From: Monocercomonoides exilis
Lineage: Eukaryota; Preaxostyla; Oxymonadida; Polymastigidae
NCBI GenBank assembly: GCA_001643675.2
Contig: LSRY02000047.1
Span: 434,001 to 498,000, forward strand
Direction of reading: 5' to 3'
DNA: 64,000 bases
Under the pieces are notes generated by a model that saw nothing but the letters and a program-made list of their open reading frames with translations, had not been told where the DNA came from and made no database searches. The position numbers and the translations under genes are program-made. Shown here one piece after another: positions 21,998 to 32,647 of this stretch (position 1 is the first letter of the stretch; every line of letters starts with the position of its first letter).

Positions 21998-23212
21998 CTT
22001 TTTTTAACCTGAACATATTTTTACAGGTTTATCTCATTAAAATAACTAAAAATAGAAAAATCATTGTGAACCAGGTTTGCATTTCAATTTAATGTGAATA
22101 GAAAATTTATTTCATAACAAATGGGGCAAAATATTTTTCTTCATGCATTTTCATTGAAAAATCATGCACTTTTCAATAACTTTTTTATATCAAAAAACAC
22201 AATTAAAATGGGTTTATTTTTCGACATTCGTGAAATGTCACAAAACTTTGTGTTTTTATTTCAATGATGCATGTTTATGGAAATGAAAATCAAACTTATT
22301 TTGAAATCTGAGAAAGTCAAACAAAGTTATGAGTGATGCAATTTTTTCAATGCCTTGTGCAAAAAAAGCTTGAAAGTCCGTATTTTACCTTAAATTTTGT
22401 GTTTGATGAACATCAAAGGTGTTTTCAATTCATTTTAGATGATTTGTTTTAATCGTTTTTAACAAACTTTCTTTTTCTGTCTGTTTTTTGGTGTAAGGTC
22501 ATGAAACATACATATTCACCTTTTAATATTCTATATATTTTTTGTTTTTTACTGTTTTTCCCATTGTTTATAGCAATTCATAGTATTGACAAAAAATGCA
22601 TAAAAACGTGAATTACTGACCTTGTATTTGAAATATAAAATTATTCATCACAGTCTTGTGAAATTTTGTAATAAATGCATAAGTATTTTTTTAATTAGTC
22701 ATTTTAATTAAAATGGAATATAAATGAACATCTTTATTATTTTCATAAATTAATTTGTATTGCAAAGGAAACATTTAACTTATTTTAAAAACGGTTATTG
22801 TTTCACTTTAACTCATATGGGGTAAAATACGGACTTTCAAGCTTTTTTTGCACAAGGCATTGAAAAAATTGCATCACTCATAACTTTGTTTGACTTTCTC
22901 AGATTTCAAAATAAGTTTGATTTTCATTTCCATAAACATGCATCATTGAAATAAAAACACAAAGTTTTGTGACATTTCACGAATGTCGAAAAATAAACCC
23001 ATTTTAATTGTGTTTTTTGATATAAAAAAGTTATTGAAAAGTGCATGATTTTTCAATGAAAATGCATGAAGAAAAATATTTTGCCCCATTTGTTATGAAA
23101 TAAATTTTCTATTCACATTAAATTGAAATGCAAACCTGGTTCACAATGATTTTTCTATTTTTAGTTATTTTAATGAGATAAACCTGTAAAAATATGTTCA
23201 GGTTAAAAAAAA
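21998..23212. mobile_element. Large foldback element (arms about 392 bp, spacer about 431 bp) containing MITE B arms
   Basis: The left arm, 21,998-22,389, starts TTAACCTGAACATATTTTTA. The right arm, 22,821-23,212, ends with the inverse (TAAAAATATGTTCAGGTTAA). The arms look nearly identical, for example GAACCAGGTTTGCATTTCAA near 22,070 and its inverse near 23,130. The inner roughly 285 bp of each arm is MITE B sequence (GGGGCAAAATATTTTTCTTC ... AAGCTTGAAAGTCCG), so two MITE B units face each other. The spacer is unique and non-coding. Confidence 0.85.
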
Positions 23213-23585
23213 AATCCTGATTAAAGAAACTCATTTATAAAATTATTTTCTTCTTGAAAACTGAACTTAAAGAATATTCCAATTAGAAAATTTCATGAAT
23301 TAATTGCACATTCATATCGATTTATTATGTGAATGAAAAATATTTTCGATGAAAATAAAGATGCAAGAAGTGGCAATTTGAAAGTGGATACAAATAAAAA
23401 TTGTGTAATTGTTTATTCACCAGTTCGAAAAAGTTAGATAATGCTAAAATCTCTTAATTAAATATTTCTTGATTGAATATTTTGTAAGGTCTTATTTATT
23501 GGTTCAATCGAAATTGAGAATCACATTCATTTGTTCATTGGCATTTTTTTAAAAGAGCACAGTTGTGTAATAATAGTGAGGTAAT

Positions 23586-23850
23586 AATATTTCACAATCG
23601 AATACTTGGAAAATTGGATAAAGAAGACTTTCATTTCTCATGCTTCCATCAAAAGAATGATTTTGAAAGAAATGAATAAACAAGTTGTTATAATGTTTGA
23701 TGGTTGCAAATAATATATATATATATATATATATATTGATAATGTCTTGAATCAACTCAAAAAAAATGAAGTATCCTTTCAGGTTTCTCCTCCCATTACA
23801 AATCACCAACTTTAATACTTTTAATTTTCTTGATAAACTCACTTTGTTAG
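23586..23850 (+). pseudogene. DDE_1 transposase fragment split by an (AT)n microsatellite
   Basis: Plus-strand text YFTIEYLENWIKKTFISHAS, then IKRMIL and VVIMFDGCK, matches YFTKELFENWIEKVFIPHVS, then IERMIF and LMLDYC, of the 27,910 relic. After an (AT)n run at about 23,711-23,736 the similarity resumes out of frame with DNVLNQLKKNEVSFQVSPPI (compare DNVLTRLANENILLLVFPPN). Only this middle part of the catalytic domain is recognisable. Confidence 0.7.
23711..23736. repeat. (AT)n microsatellite
   Basis: About 26 bases of AT repeat lying inside the transposase fragment, replacing or expanding the segment after its second acid block. Confidence 0.9.
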
Positions 23851-24261
23851 TATCAAATCCAATAAATAAGGTCTTGTTCAACGCATGAAAACATTTATCA
23901 ACTTTTGTATGTTGCAATGAATGTCACATGACAAATTCACTGATTTTGAAGAATATCAGAAACTGATTTTGCTTTGTTTTTAAAAGGAAAAAATTGCTCT
24001 CATTTCAATTTATAAAAATAAACTTCCTTTGTTGTTCAATAAATAAAACAGTCAGCCAATATTAAAAAGGACTCATGATTATTAACAAAAAAATGAAATA
24101 ATATTTCGCAACTGAGAAAATAATGGTTCGCACTATTTCTTTTGAAAAAAATAAAAATAAAAATATAGATCATTTCAAAATATTTGCACATCCGTGAATA
24201 ACCTTGCATATAGAACAGAAAACACATTTATTGCTTTCACCGAAAAATAAGCTCAAAATAA

Positions 24262-25122
24262 AAAGGCTTCATGCAAAAGGATATTGCGGAAATGCTATCG
24301 CAAGATTAACTGAAACTTTAAGGTAATCAGTATCAGAAGACATTAACACAAAAAAAACTTATTTCACAAAGAATTTTCAAGTGCAAACCTGGGCGTCCAA
24401 CATCTCTCACAAGAAAGAACAGACATATTATCAAGAAAGCACTGAAAACAAAACAGAAACATAGGGCAAGAGATATCCCAAAGATGACATGCGTCCATTG
24501 CTGTCTAACCACAGCACGATTATTGTTGCATAATGTTCCTTCTAAATTAACACTACGAAAAAAGAAACCATATAAATCGAATAAAAAGAAACGAAAGAGA
24601 AAGGACTTTGCAGGGTGCCATTTGAGAAACGATGATAAATGGAATCATTCCTGTTTCGCGGACGTTAAAAAATTCAACCTTGATGGACCAGACAGTAGAA
24701 GGATGAAATGGATTACTTTTAATGATGCTGTTACATTTGATCATCTAAGTCAGAAACCTCGACAAAAACTTAAAGAATGGGGAGCAGTTGGTATGGATTT
24801 CAAAAGAAAATTATTAATATTTGAAAACACGATTAATTCAATTGATTATGTTAATATTTTGAAGTACACTCTGAAACCGCAAGTTGATACCAAGTGGCCC
24901 TTTTTCAGAAGATTCGTTCATAATAATGCACCTTTTCAAAAATTTAAGCTAATGAAAAAATACTGTGAAGACAATCAAATTCACACTGTTTCGTGGCTAC
25001 CGCACACTCCGGATCGAAATCCTATCGAAAATGTGTGGAAAATGTTAAGCGATAGAGTTTTTGAGGATGGAATCCCTAAAACAACGAGTTCAGAATTGAA
25101 TAAAAAGTATTTCAACAAATAG
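24262..25122 (+). pseudogene. Tc1/mariner-type (DD34E) transposase relic
   Basis: One frame runs from a helix-turn-helix start (KGFMQKDIAEMLSQD, near 24,262) through KPGRPTSLTRKNRHIIKKAL (near 24,385) into a 212-codon open stretch from 24,484. The catalytic core shows FADVKKFNLDGPD (first Asp), WGAVGMDFKRKLLIF, VHNNAPF (expected QDNAP-like; the second Asp is Asn) and TPDRNPIENVWKML. The spacing from the Asn to the Glu of PIEN is 34 residues, fitting DD34E. Two TAA stops (24,307 and 24,319) cut off the N-terminal part. It lost both its DNA-binding start and a catalytic Asp, so it is dead although the core is still open. Confidence 0.85.
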
Positions 25123-26457
25123 GAGATGACTTTTTCAATACTTGATAAAAATGTTGTTTTGTCTTGAAGCAAAAAACTTTCTATTGTGAATGAAGAAAAA
25201 GAAGATAAACTTGAAGAACTTCATTTTATTTGAATGTTTTAATTTCTTTTTCATTTTATATTTTTTCATCTTTTCTTTCATTTCATTTCATTTCGTTTCA
25301 TTCTTTTTATTGCTAAACAATTTTTTGGTTGCATAATTTTTGCAACAAATTATTGCAATAATGGCCCTTAACTTCAATTTTTTCTTCAGAAAATCAAGGA
25401 ATCAATTCAGAAAAATATAAAATCGTTCATTATAAATTTAGCATTTGTTTAAAAAAAAACACAATTCTCTTTTGCAATGAAAGAATAGAGAAACGAACTT
25501 CTAAAAGGTTGGATTGCTTTCGTTGGGATTATATCTTTGTGAATTTCAATTTTAAAATATTTTTTTAAACAGATTTTCAGATAATTCTTTTGAAACATCT
25601 TAAACTTTCTAATAATCCAAAGATAGAAATGAAAAAGTTATTGAAATAGTAACACGGAACAATTACTCAAAGCTTCTGATATATTCAAAAAAAAAAAAAT
25701 AAAATAAAAAAAACAAATAAAAATGGTGAACGAAAAATCATCAAAAGAAAGTTTATTAATTACTAAGTTGTTTTTGTTATAAGAAATATGTTTTCAAACA
25801 ACTGAAATATTCGGGTAATAATTTTTGAAATCACGTATTTTTTCGGGGTGTGTTTTATTTTCGAATTCACAATTAAATAAAAAAACAATTTTCAAAAAAG
25901 CATCACACTCTTTCAAATTATTGTTATTCAAACACATCTTGTCACAAAAAGACAGAGCTATGCATTTGTGACCTTTAAAAAATTTTTGAATGATTTCAAA
26001 GTATTTGTGACAAATTGTTGATTAAAAAATTTTGATTGAAAAAATATGAAATCAAAAAGAATCACTAATTTCAAAAAATCTTTTCTTTTCATTTTAAACA
26101 TTTATGACTTTTATCAAGAACAAAAGAAGTATTGTGTAATTTTGGTATAACAATGAAATATCTTTCTGATTTTGAAATTTGTTTGAGTAATTTCGAAATT
26201 ATCAAGTGATTTAAAAAAAAACGAAAATCAAAAATTGGGTTGGAATTAGCAGTATCATTAACAATTTCAAATTGATTGGGGAAAGTCTTTATAAAAAGTT
26301 GCAAATTTTTAATACTTAAAATCATAAGAATTTCAAATTTTGATCTAATTTTTGTTCCAGCTCACACATTTGCACAAGAATGTTAGTCATTGCATTATCA
26401 AGTTAAAGCTTTCATTTAGTGAAGTTTCGTAAGTGTGAACAAATATTTGATCAAGAT
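25123..26457. other. AT-rich DNA, no gene seen
   Basis: No supported gene. Near 26,330-26,445 the strings TTTAGTGAAGTTTCGTAAGT and GAACAAATATTTGATCAAGA resemble the MITE A right half, so a truncated copy may lie there, directly before MITE B. Confidence 0.5.
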
Positions 26458-26735
26458 ATGGGGGAAAATATGGACTTTCAAGCTTTTTTAACAAAAAGCT
26501 TGAAAAGATTGTTTCACTTAAAACATCATTAAACTTTAACAAATTTCAAAAAAATTTGATTCTCATATCCGTAAACAGGCATCGCAGAAATCAAAACATT
26601 AAGTTTACCAACATTTCACAAATGTCAAATAATGGACTCATTTTTATTGTGTTTTTTGATATAAAAAAGTCAATGAGAAGTGCATAATATTTCAATGAAA
26701 ATGCCTGATGCAAAATATTTTTCACCATTCGAAAA
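26458..26735. mobile_element. MITE B, copy 2
   Basis: It starts ATGGGGGAAAATATGGACTT, then TCAAGC, and carries CATTTTTATTGTGTTTTTTG and AGTCAATGAGAAGTGCATAA. It ends with AAAATATTTTTCACCATTCG, a weak inverse of its start. It is similar to 10,398-10,672 and to the arms of the 22-kb foldback. Confidence 0.7.
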
Positions 26736-26840
26736 AATAAAAAAAAGTGGAACATTTGAGACTTTTTAAATAAAAAAACATATTTAGGTGAATATTATTG
26801 AAATTTAAACTTTTTTTGGAGCGTTTATTCTTTTAATGAT

Positions 26841-27301
26841 ATACAGTCTAAACAGGATATAATCACGTCGAATATAATCACATACGTTTATAGTCACATT
26901 TTTCCATGCATCGACATTTTCTGCTTATTTTTCATTCATTTTCCATCGCATATTATCACAGGGATGAAAACATATAATCACATTTTGTTTCATGATGGGT
27001 GGATTTTTCATAGAAAAATTGACTTTTTGATCAAAAATTTCTATTTTTTAATTTTTCAAAATTATGTTAAAATACGATCAAATAATGTGTTTAAAATGAT
27101 AAAAATTAATTTCGGAAGTGAAAAATGCGTTTAAATGAAGAATTTTCCAAAAATAAAAAAATCGACTCGAAATAAATCTTTTCAAAATTATAACTATTTT
27201 ATTTTTCTGTGTGAAGTATCATCGTATTTTATCACAATCGGTAAAAGTCACAAAAAGTTGTACAAAAACCGATGTGATTATATCCGATTTAGAGTTTATA
27301 T
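26841..27301. mobile_element. MITE D, fullest copy, pogo-like CAGT terminal repeats
   Basis: The left end is GATATACAGTCTAAACAGGA, then TATAATCACGTCG. The inverse of the right end is GATATAAACTCTAAATCGGA, then TATAATCACATCG: 28 of 33 positions match. TA dinucleotides sit at both ends. No open frame. A pogo-type transposase, like the relics around it, is the natural candidate to have moved it. Confidence 0.7.
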
Positions 27302-27909
27302 CTTTTGAGAGAAAATTTTCATTCAAATATAAAAAAACAAGAAAATAATTTCAAATAACAAAATTTGATATTTTAATTATGTAAAAATTATTTTCAAAGA
27401 AAGTTTATACTTCACAGTGTGAATTTATCGATCTCAAAATTTAGTTCTCAGACTTAAATTATTGAATGAATAAAATTTGGTTCAAAAATAATCGCCTTCA
27501 TATGCGTTTTTTTTATTTTGTATTAACAATTTCAGTTTAAATAAGATATTATTATTCAGATATTTAGAGGAGGAGATATGTTGCATAAATAGTTTTGAAT
27601 TTTGTGCATCTCACTTTCACTTTTGGTCAAAGGATAATTTAATAAATATTCACAAACTGCAAATGATCATTTGCATAATACAGATATTCACTGTTCTTGT
27701 TAATTGTTAATTCTTTTTGTATTATTGAAATTAAGAAAAACAAAGATTTGATGAATATTTTGTTTATTTAATCTTGTTTTTTTTGAAATGCTCCATGAAA
27801 TATGAATGAAAAAAACTCTAAAACATATCTGTTGTTCACCAAGTGTTGTTTATTGCGGAAGTCCAAAATAAACCGGCATTTTGTCAATGTTCATAATTCC
27901 CCACTCTCC

Positions 27910-29340
27910 TCATTTTGTTTGTCTTGTTTGCCTTGTGCATGAAAGCGGCAATGATTTGTTGTTTAATTGCACAATTTCGATCACTTTTTTGAAGCTTTCT
28001 TCAAAGATCTGGGCCGTTGAAGGAGTTTTATGAAAATCATTCGCAAGCCCACTTTCTTTAAATGCAGAAAAAATGTTAATCGATGAAGAAACTTGCAGAA
28101 TGGCATTCACTGCAACCCACAAAAGTTGTTCCATCCTATCATGCGTTGAACCTGATCTTTCCTGTTGAATTTGAAGCTTCCAGAGAGAGAAAATTGACAA
28201 TTGCAATGACTGCAGCAAATGTGTGGTATTCGGAGGAAAAACCAAAAGCAATATATTTTCGTTAGCAAGTCGAGTCAATACGTTGTCCGACAGGAAAACT
28301 CGACAGTAATCAAGCATCAACATTGTCTGTACATGTATATCTGGAAAAATCATTCTTTCAATGCTGACATGGGGAATGAAAACTTTCTCAATCCAGTTTT
28401 CAAACAACTCCTTTGTGAAATAAGACGAATTTCCGATTTCTTCTTAACCATGAATTCCTATTTGACAGCCTGGAGTCTGAAAGAATCAAATGTTGTAAGG
28501 TTTTTGCACCAGAAAACAAGGAGAAACAAAAGTTCCATCAAGAGAAATGCAGTGGAGCAATGAAATCCTTTTTTCTCCTCTGTCCACAGGTGTGTGATCA
28601 ATTTTACGATTTTCATTTGTTCCCACAATTAGATTCATCTTTTTTGCATCTTCATGGGCTTGATAACCAGATTCATCAGCACAAAATATCATGGTTGAAT
28701 ATTTTCCACACACATATTGATCAAAATGTTTTTTCCAGGTGAAAATGCTTTGTTCCAATATATTCAATCTTTTTTCGTCTCTCACGCTTGAAGATACGAC
28801 CATCAATTCCTCGCAATGCCTTGTTATGAATGAAGAATGAAAATTGTGAGAAGGCGTTTTATGACAAACTTTCGCAACAACGGCTCTCAGCGTTTTCGGT
28901 GTGAATTGTTTTTTTTTTTTATCTCTCTAATTTTTCAGTATTTCCATCACTCTTTTTTCTTGTTTCCTGGTCATCCACATGTTCTTTTTCTCAGCAACAT
29001 TTTTTCTTTTATATCCGGTTTGAATCTGGTAGACAAGACTCGGTGTGCAGTTGAAGGCCTTTGCAATTCGTTCGTCTGAAGGAATTTTGACTTTTCTCTT
29101 TTTGCATTCGTCGAAGAAGGAACGGATTAATGAAACTTTCGTTTTTGAAGTGTTTCGAGACAAGAAGGATGAAATGAAGCACAGGTCCAATTTTGGAATT
29201 AATCCTGTTAAAACTGTTTCAAATGAAGGAATTCTTGAAGTTGATAATACTGAAGGTATTACCAGTTTTAAAAATAAACAAATTTGTTTCACTTGAACAA
29301 CCATTATAAATAAAGAATTATTTTTGGCAACATTTAACAA
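27910..29340 (-). pseudogene. DDE_1 (pogo-like) transposase relic, copy 4
   Basis: A single minus-strand frame covers the whole protein. It shows an N-terminal HTH (KIPSDERIAKAFNCTPSLVY, near 29,080), a second DNA-binding part (QFTPKTLRAVVAKVCHKTPS, near 28,900-28,840), first acid block CADESGYQAH (near 28,690), RISLLHCISLDGTFVSPCF, then ELFENWIEKVFIPHVSIERM (near 28,400), second block MLMLDYCRVFLSDN (near 28,310), VFPPNTTHLLQSLQLSIF and a C-terminal part to 27,910. Breaks are nonsense only: TAG at about 28,924, TGA at 28,483 and TAA near 28,443. An A12 run follows the first stop and keeps frame. It is the best preserved of the family in this window. Confidence 0.85.
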
Positions 29341-30177
29341 TTAGCATGGACGGTGAGTAACTGTACATATTGATATATACGGTCAAACTTCGAAATAGAG
29401 CATAATCAAAATCACAAATATGCCTGCCAGAAATATTTTCTTATTAATGAACATGAAAGCAATAAAAGGAAGGAAGGTTTTCTTTTAAGAAAAAAATCGA
29501 TATTTCACAGTTTAATCGCCCATTTCATCATATCAATTCGTCAGAAAAAAGCGAAAGTTTGGAAACAAAATAATGTGAACATTTCAATTATCTGTGAAAA
29601 AGTGCCATGAAATCCTTCAGAATTTTGAAAATGATATCTTAGAAAAAAACAACTGTATTCCAAAACTTGTTTTGAAAAATCAAAATTAATTTCCAAAAAA
29701 GAACTGTTCATAAGTTTGATTTTTAAATAATAACTACGTACACACAAGAGAATGTCATGAAGATTTGCCTTGAAAAACTTCATGTGAATGCATTAAATTT
29801 ATACTACATAAAAAATATTTGGCTAACTGAGTTATTGCAAAATAATTTTTAATTTCTAAATATATTCTATGAAAATTTCAAATAATTTTTGGAAACTCCA
29901 AAACAATCAATTTATTTTTTTAAATTATTTTTTATTTCACAATTCATCGAAAAAATAAAATAACATTTTTGAAACGCCAACAATAATTTTTCTTGTATGA
30001 AATAAATAGAACACTAATTTTACTAATTGAGAATAAATATGAACACAAAAAATTAAGTGAAAAAAAACAGGGAAAAAAAATGTTATAAATGTGACAAAAT
30101 TCTTGCTTTTATGAAAAAAACAACGATTTGCTTCAAACTTTTTCTCCAACTTTATCATTATAACTCTTTCATTTCCA
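29341..30177. other. AT-rich DNA, no gene seen
   Basis: No open frame with a recognisable signature. The 5' end of the minus-strand transposase relic lies at its left edge. Confidence 0.55.
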
Positions 30178-30664
30178 TATACCTCTGTGACATGACAAAT
30201 AACTTGAGGCCTCGTCTGTTACAAAAAAAAAAAAATAAAATAAAAAAATAAAAAATAAAAATAAAAATTTAATTTAGTATTAATAAAAAATAAACTATTG
30301 CTAAAACTTCTTAAGACTTTTCATAGCACATTGCAAATGATTTGTTGATAGCATCTACAATATCTTGTCGTTTTTTCTCTTTTGTCAGTGACAGTCAGTG
30401 ACTGTCAATGACAAATTGTGACAAAAATATTCCTCAACTGACATTTCGTTTAAAAAAAAATAAATATTGGGAACCTGATCATTTTATTTTTATTTTATTT
30501 TATTCAAAATAATAAGAATTGTTATTTATCCATTTTCTTATAAATTTTTATTGTTATTAAGAATTGTGAAATCGTTATAAATAACCCTTTTTGACAAGCC
30601 CTAAATATCTTGTCAGTCATTTTGTCATTTTTTCAATTTTCGCTTGTCATGTCACAGAGGTATA
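30178..30664. mobile_element. MITE E (487 bp), 21-bp perfect terminal inverted repeats
   Basis: The left TIR at 30,178-30,198 (TATACCTCTGTGACATGACA then A) is exactly inverted at 30,644-30,664. The interior carries repeated TGTCAGTCA/GTCAATGACA motifs and AT-rich filler, and is non-coding. Confidence 0.75.
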
Positions 30665-31141
30665 AATTTCCATTTCAAAAAAATACAGAAAATTTAGAAA
30701 AATGAGAAATAGGTTCGAATATTCAGAGTGGAACTAAATTCATAAAGCAAAAAATATCATTTCAAACAAGAAAAAAAAAATAGTTAAATGTAAGAGTTGA
30801 ACTTATCTTATCAAAAAAACTAATTATGTATGTGATCCTTTATGGATTATCGTTTTCAACACCACTTTTAACACATACATATTGGATAAAAAAAAACCAT
30901 ATGAAAATTTGTCCCTTAATAAAATGTAATTTTCAAAAAGGCTTTCTATTTTTTTGCTATACATGCAGAGGCAACACACTTACTTTACGGATAGCGATGA
31001 CATTGAATTTGATCTTCAAACTCTTGAGAAAAACTTCCAAGCAACTCAAAATCAAATTCATAAGGTTTTTTTTTGCTTTTTTGATATATTATTAAGCAAT
31101 GAAGCTTTGATTCAAACTCGTAAAAGACCTTAGCTGGCATT
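30665..31141. other. Likely 5' region of the Ser-rich gene, with a candidate upstream exon
   Basis: A TGCAG at 30,964-30,968 is followed by a 96-bp open stretch (30,969-31,064; text DIEFDLQTLEKNFQATQ) ending at a GT-T-rich donor-like site. It is coiled-coil-like and fits an exon, but I could not find an acceptor that keeps phase with the next supported exon. Confidence 0.35.
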
Positions 31142-32275
31142 AGGGAGTCGCATGTAAAAAAAGTTGGAGAAATTATCGCTGAAAAAGGTTAATAAACAGA
31201 TTATTCTTTTTTTTATAAATTTACTACAATTCTTTATCAGGAAACCAAGAGAAATTTCTGGCTCGCGATAGATACATTGCCGAAGCAACTTTATACCACG
31301 TTTCTTACCTTTTTATTTCTAAAAATATGAAATATCTGTTGTTCTTGCTTTAGACTATTGCACAGACAGATGCTCGCCATTCTAGAATGAGAGCCTCAAT
31401 CGAGCGAAAGGCAAATATCAGAGGGAGAAAGCCATCTACAGATGCTTCGTCGTTCCTTGGAAAACGAATGACAAGAGGAGAAGCCACTTCCGAAAAGCAA
31501 AAAAAGAAGGATGCAACTTCAAGCGGAGGATGGCTGATATATGATGAAGAAGACGAGAAAAAATTGAAAGAAATCAATGAGCTCAGAAAAAAAAAGAGAG
31601 AGCTATATGCGCAAAAGGATCATACTCTTCGAGGTCTTCCAACAAATGATCTTGATTGTATGAATAACAAAACTCAGAAAATTAAAAAAAGAAATAAAAT
31701 AAAATAAAAATATCCATTTTTAGAAAAATTGAATTATTCATTTTTCACTTTTAATTGAAAAATTATTTTTTATTTTGCATCAACATTTTAAACGAAAATT
31801 TTGAAAAATGTTCATTTATTTAATTTATTTTATATTTATTTGTTTTTTCTCGTTCAGCTGAACTTCGTGTGCAGCAAAATACGATTGTCCGCTTTCTCCA
31901 CAAGACGATGAAGACGCTGGACGAGCGGCGGGCGTTCCACAAAGAGCAGCAGGAAAAAGTCGACCGGATGCTCTTTGTGAAAAACGCAAAGCTAACAGAC
32001 CCTTCATTCACCCTCTTTTCCCCAGCCCCTGTCAAATTTCCTCCTCCTTCCCACTCCTTTCCACACAGCAGCTCATTCGAAAATAGCTCCTCTGCTTTTT
32101 CTTCTTTCTCTGCCTGCCCTACCCGCACTTCGCTTTCCATCCCTTCTTCTCCGCTTTCAGGACGCACTCCTTTTGCCCCTTCTCCTCGTTCTCTTTCTCC
32201 ACATCCGCAAGCTGGTTCTGATGGTTGTTCTTCTCCAACTGGAAAAGTTTCTTCTCCTTCACCTTCATCTTCGTC

Positions 32276-32313
<38 letters not shown>

Positions 32314-32615
32314 TTTCTTCTTCTTCTTCTTCTTCTGTCTCATTCTCAAACCTCCAACCAAAACAATCTTCTGCTCGTTCGTCTTATTCATTTCCTCATC
32401 GCTCCCCTTTTGCTCCTTCAATCACGCCCCGTTCACTTCATCTTTCGTATTCAGCTGAAACTGATCCAAATGACAAAATGGGAAATCCATTTGTTTCTTC
32501 TCCTTCTTCTGCTTCTCTTTCTCTCTCTCTTTCTCCTTCTCCTTCCTCTCCTTCCCTTTTTACTCTTTCCCCTTCTTCTTCCTCTTCTTCTTCTTCTTCC
32601 TTTTCCTCAACTTCC

Positions 32616-32647
<32 letters not shown>

